Assembly (NCBI GenBank): GCA_914767715.1
Contig: OU612069.1
Location: 12,089,387 to 12,149,386 of the forward strand
Source of the DNA: Membranipora membranacea
Lineage: Eukaryota; Bryozoa; Gymnolaemata; Cheilostomatida; Membraniporidae
Direction: 5' to 3'
Length of the DNA stretch: 60,000 nucleotides
Below the pieces are notes generated by a model. It was not told where the DNA came from, did not search any database, and worked only from the letters and a program-made list of their open reading frames with translations. Both the position numbers and the translations under genes were made by a program. Below, one piece after another: positions 56,701 to 60,000 of this stretch (position 1 is its first letter; every line of letters begins with the position of its first letter).

Positions 56701-58732
56701 TAAAAGGTTTAGCATAGAATTTTGAAAACTTATGAGCCACAGACAATTATCACATACACATTCCTCTTCACATGTCATCACCTTATAACTATGAAGTTTT
56801 AAGCTTGCTAAGACATTATGGTTGATTAAGGTTGATTAAAATCAGATGTCATATCACTCGCCCATCCCGAGGCATGGGCGGCAAAATATTATTGCCTTAT
56901 TGGCGAGGTCGCAATATCTGCGCCAATTTGCTCTCAGTTTGCAGGCAGGTTGGAGCACACCTGGGGGCCAACCAATCCCCAGTAGAAGATGGACTGCAGT
57001 GGGATTCAAACCCGCGACCTTCAACACTTGCATGTTGAAGTTCGGCGCTCTAACCAACTGAGCCACCTCCTACTCCGTAACATGACAAACATTCTAAGGA
57101 CCACAAATTATGCAATTGACTATCGAAAGCTCAAACCTTTGACTTTTAAATATAAGCAAACCTTGTAGTTTTCTGATGTAACCTCCAATTTCTCCAATGA
57201 GAACGTCTCCCTCTGGTGACATCATCATAGAGTGAGGATAGGGGGTCTCGCAATCTACACTGTCACCATCATTGTGACCTCTAACCCCTGAGCAGACAGA
57301 GGCAACTGTCAGGTCATCAAGGTCAAGTATCCTCAGCTTGTTGTTGTCTTGATCAGCAACAAGAAGACGATTCTCATTTAGAGTGAGAATCGCTCGAGGT
57401 TGGCGAAAGAGGGCCTGGTTGAACGTCCCGTCTCGGAATCCACTTTTGCCCACATCACCAGCTAGAAGAGTGAGGGTGAGGTTGGAGAGATCTAGCCTGC
57501 TGATGTGATTCTTGTTAGACACAAACACAATGTTCGGATCAATGGCGTCCCAGGTGAGAGTTACAGGTCTGTCAAGCTCGTCTGATTGGATAAGGGTTGT
57601 CACATGGCCCTCTTCATCTACAGAGCGTATAGCATTATTGTTCCTGTCGAGAACAAGTAGTCCATTTTTGCCTGGCCTCCTGTCCTTTGTCACAGCTGCA
57701 GGGTAGGCAAACTTACTCAACTTGCCGTCATACAGTCCAGAGTTCTCAGACCCACAAAGTCCAGAGTATGTTGAAGTCTTCCTTGTGATTCTATTGATGA
57801 GTCGAAGACAATGGTTGTACAAATCTGCTGCCACAATATGAGTGGTGTTTAGCTGGGTGAAACCAAGAATAGTAGAAAACTCTGCGGCTTCTGCGATGCC
57901 ATCATTGTAGCTGTAGTAACTAGAGAACTCGGAGCCAGCTATCAGTGTAGTTGTCGCTCCGTCAGTAGATCTCAGTGTTTTTCCATCCGTGTAGATCACA
58001 TGACCCGTTTTATAGATGTCAGCTTCGAGGTGGTAAATCCAGCGAGCGCTCTTAATGTGCTGATACGTGCTCATGTCACCCAACTCATTCCTACAAAACA
58101 TGAGAGAAAAGAATATATATCATTTGGAAAGCAAGAACAAATCTGTAGGAGGATGTTGATTCAAATTGCAAGGTTATGGCTTGATCCAAAGACTGAGAAA
58201 TAGAGATATCTTAGGGCGCGGCCGCCATAATCTGCGACATTTTGCTCAATTAGTCAATTAGTCAATTAGTCGGTAGACTGCAGCAGGATTCGAACCCTGG
58301 ACCTCAATCACCTATATAGTACAGGCCAGGTAATCTAACCATCCATGCTCCCATCAATCAGGGTCAGCATTTTTAGTTGCTTAGTATTGAACATTGAACA
58401 TAGATGTTTGCGCTTAAATTATCATCTAGTAACAATTTCCAGTAAATAAACGCAGTAGACAATGAGTAGACAACTTACCAGTTGGTGAAGTTCTGAGCAG
58501 AGCTCATCCCACCTCCCAGTATCACTGATACCCATAGCAGTAAAACCTACAAATCAAACAAGAGATATCAAGCACAGGAGTAAAGACCAATCACACAAAC
58601 ACACATTACAGTGCTTCCATTATTACTGGGGGTTATTGAACCATTCAGAAGAATAGGCACACCTGATGTCCAAGATTTTTGAACACCTAACAAGAAACTG
58701 AAACCATACACAGACAATCTTACCTTTGTCAT
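53755..58732 (-). CDS. Secreted NHL-repeat (six-bladed propeller) protein
   Basis: The exons are 58732-58724 (ATG), 58546-58479, 58090-57162, 54720-54525 and 53863-53755 (TAA), with phases 0, 2, 1, 2. They encode 436 residues. The start MTKVLLLWVSVILGGGMSSA is a clear signal peptide. Residues 26-335 hold NHL-type blades: HVIYTDGKTLRS, HIVAADLYNHCLRLIN, LLVLDRNNNAIRSVDEEG, NRLLVADQDNNKLRILDL and GDVLIGEIGGYIRKLQ. Between blades are DGxxxxAxFxxPxA-type loops. The final about 100 residues (DCESSKEFSPVIS..., ...ELCANHKTYISA) are unrecognised, with cysteines that may pair. It is likely an extracellular or lumenal scaffold; the ligand is unknown. Intron 3 (57161-54721) contains a foldback transposon and a SINE. 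The first exon codes only three residues. Confidence 0.85.
55844..56542. mobile_element. Foldback (palindromic) DNA transposon, copy 2
   Basis: 699 bp, about 95 percent like copy 1 at 21595-22297 by eye. The ends are CACAGAG and CTCTGTG. The 7 bp TTATCAT is duplicated at 55837-55843 and 56543-56549. Lies in intron 3 of the NHL gene. Confidence 0.93.
56858..57082 (-). mobile_element. tRNA-derived SINE, copy 2
   Basis: On the minus strand it has the A box TGGCTCAGTTGG and the B box GGTTTGAATCC, a head GGAGTAGGAGGTGGCTCAGT, and a body with GTGTGCTCCAACCTGCCTGC shared with 23465-23690. In intron 3 of the NHL gene. Confidence 0.87.
58215..58365 (-). mobile_element. SINE-like element with TAATTGAC tail
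   Basis: On the minus strand it has a tRNA-like head with a B box (GGTTCGAATCC) followed by TGCTGCAGTCTAC, as in the SINE at 23465. It ends in about three TAATTGAC units. In intron 2 of the NHL gene. Confidence 0.65.
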
Positions 58733-59335
58733 TTTGTTGTGATCTGAAGCAAGCTTCGGAGCAACCTATGAGTTTCAAAAATCAATTCAAAATGACACCA
58801 CCTAGCATTTGCTGAATCCTATTTCACACAACTTTATCTATTTTAATGAGTGTGTCTGTCAATCAGGTTTACAGAAGATTTAGGTTTCTTTCATGTTATC
58901 TTAATCTCCAGGTAAACAGAGTTAGCAGACCTTGGTCAACATTGCACACCTTGGTTATCAATGATGAATTCGGTCTAACTTTATGGCCTATCTTATGATC
59001 ATGCACTCAGTGCATGTGTTCCATACCATTGCCTGGTGTTCTGATCGTGTGCAGTCTCATCATAGCGTTTTGACCTGTTTTGTCATGTATAGATGTACTG
59101 GTTAGGTCTAATATTTTTTAATATCAGCAGACTCAGCACAATTCTTACTGAGTATTTCGCTCAATAAGGTTCACTTTCACCAATCTATAATGGGATTTTG
59201 TCGATGTAATCTGCGACTGATGTAATGCACTATTTTATACTCATATTCTGTGGAAGATTTGTATGTTCATAGAGAAAAACTTTGTAAACCAAATAAAAAC
59301 TAGAAACGGTAAAAATATTTGCAAGCAAATATAAA
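58733..59335. other. Upstream flank of the NHL gene
   Basis: 5' UTR and probable promoter of the minus-strand NHL gene. No clear TATA box or further exon recognised. Confidence 0.4.
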
Positions 59336-59339
59336 GGAA

Positions 59340-60000
59340 TACAACCATTAATTTTGAATATCGAGGTCAAGTGACATCATAAGTGATGATGTAATGAGAC
59401 TCGGTATATGCCAAAAACCCCTTATCCCAAGTCTCAACTCAATCGTATGATGAGAACTGCTTATCGGCAGCAATTAATTCTCTATGGCGGCCATTTTGGT
59501 TTTCGGGTCATGTGACATTAAAATTGATGATGTCATAAGATTCGGTATATGCCAAAACCCCCATATCCCAAGTTTTGACTCAATCGCATGATGAGAACTG
59601 TTACTCGGCAGCAGTTTACTGTCTATGGCGGCCATTTTGGATTTCGGGTCATGTGACCTTAAAATTGATGAAGTCATAAGATTCGGTATAGGTCAAAACC
59701 CCCAAATCCCAAGTTTTAACTCAAAAGCATGATAAGAACTGTTAATCGGCAGCCACTTCCTGTTTATGGCGGCCATTTTGGATATCGGGTCATGTTACAT
59801 TGAAATTGATGATGTCATAAGATTCGGTATAAGTCAAAACCCCCAAATCCCAAGTTTTAACTCAATCGCATGTTAAGAACTGTTAATCGGCAGCCATTTC
59901 CTGTTTTTGGCGGCCATTTTGGATATCGGGTCATGTGACCTTAAAATTGATGAAGTCATAAGATTCGGTATAGGTCAAAACCCCCAAATCCCAAGTTTTA
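59340..60000. repeat. 141 bp tandem repeat (runs off the window)
   Basis: About 4.7 copies. The phrase ATTCGGTAT recurs exactly every 141 bp (59539, 59680, 59821 and 59962, counted from the preceding G), with a diverged first copy. Each unit has CAAAACCCCCAAATCCCAAG, AACTGTTAATCGGCAGC and ATGGCGGCCATTTTGGATAT. Satellite-like. Confidence 0.95.

Noticed and set aside
59340-60000. Possible CRISPR-like repeat array
   Set aside because: Units are contiguous 141 bp tandem repeats with no unique spacers, in a eukaryotic genome.

Overview
This is nuclear DNA of a multicellular animal, most likely a marine invertebrate. It is AT-rich, genes are split by GT-AG introns, the genetic code is standard, and the spaces are full of decayed retrotransposons, MITEs, SINEs and C/G homopolymer runs. 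I cannot name the species. I saw no bacterial, organellar or CRISPR signatures. Five host genes can be assembled, all on the minus strand. In every one the splice phases close exactly from start codon to stop codon, and this is the main support for the models. Layout, left to right: (1) 3200-13491, a 463-residue coiled-coil plus beta-propeller protein resembling the C-terminal half of TRIM/NHL proteins. Its 7.1 kb second intron holds a LINE fragment, satellite-like repeats and a decayed BEL/Pao gag, and its first intron holds two MITEs. (2) 13.6-25.8 kb, no host gene found. It holds LINE and Gypsy remnants, a foldback transposon, tRNA-derived SINEs and a set of diverged ~200 bp repeated blocks. 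(3) 25831-39443, a 17-exon gene for the DNA-repair scaffold SLX4 (1666 residues) with UBZ, SIM, BTB, SAP and C-terminal SLX1-binding regions, plus five AT-hook cores. (4) 40292-41306, a small three-exon single-pass membrane protein resembling the mitochondrial complex III assembly factor UQCC3. (5) 43202-48407, a MULE-type DNA transposon with 214 bp terminal inverted repeats that look identical and a perfect 9 bp target duplication, carrying broken and out-of-order transposase parts (MULE core, C48 protease, PHD). (6) 49413-52093, a five-exon secreted 186-residue orphan whose C-terminal half has a faint FGF/beta-trefoil look. (7) 53755-58732, a five-exon secreted NHL-repeat protein of 436 residues, with a second foldback copy and a SINE in one intron. 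(8) 59340-60000, a 141 bp tandem repeat running off the window. The host genes share no obvious pathway: SLX4 acts in the nucleus, the UQCC3-like protein probably in the mitochondrial inner membrane, and the two signal-peptide proteins outside the cell. The most interesting items are the AT-hook-rich SLX4, the secreted FGF-like orphan, the young but defective composite MULE, and a palindromic foldback family with 7 bp target duplications.
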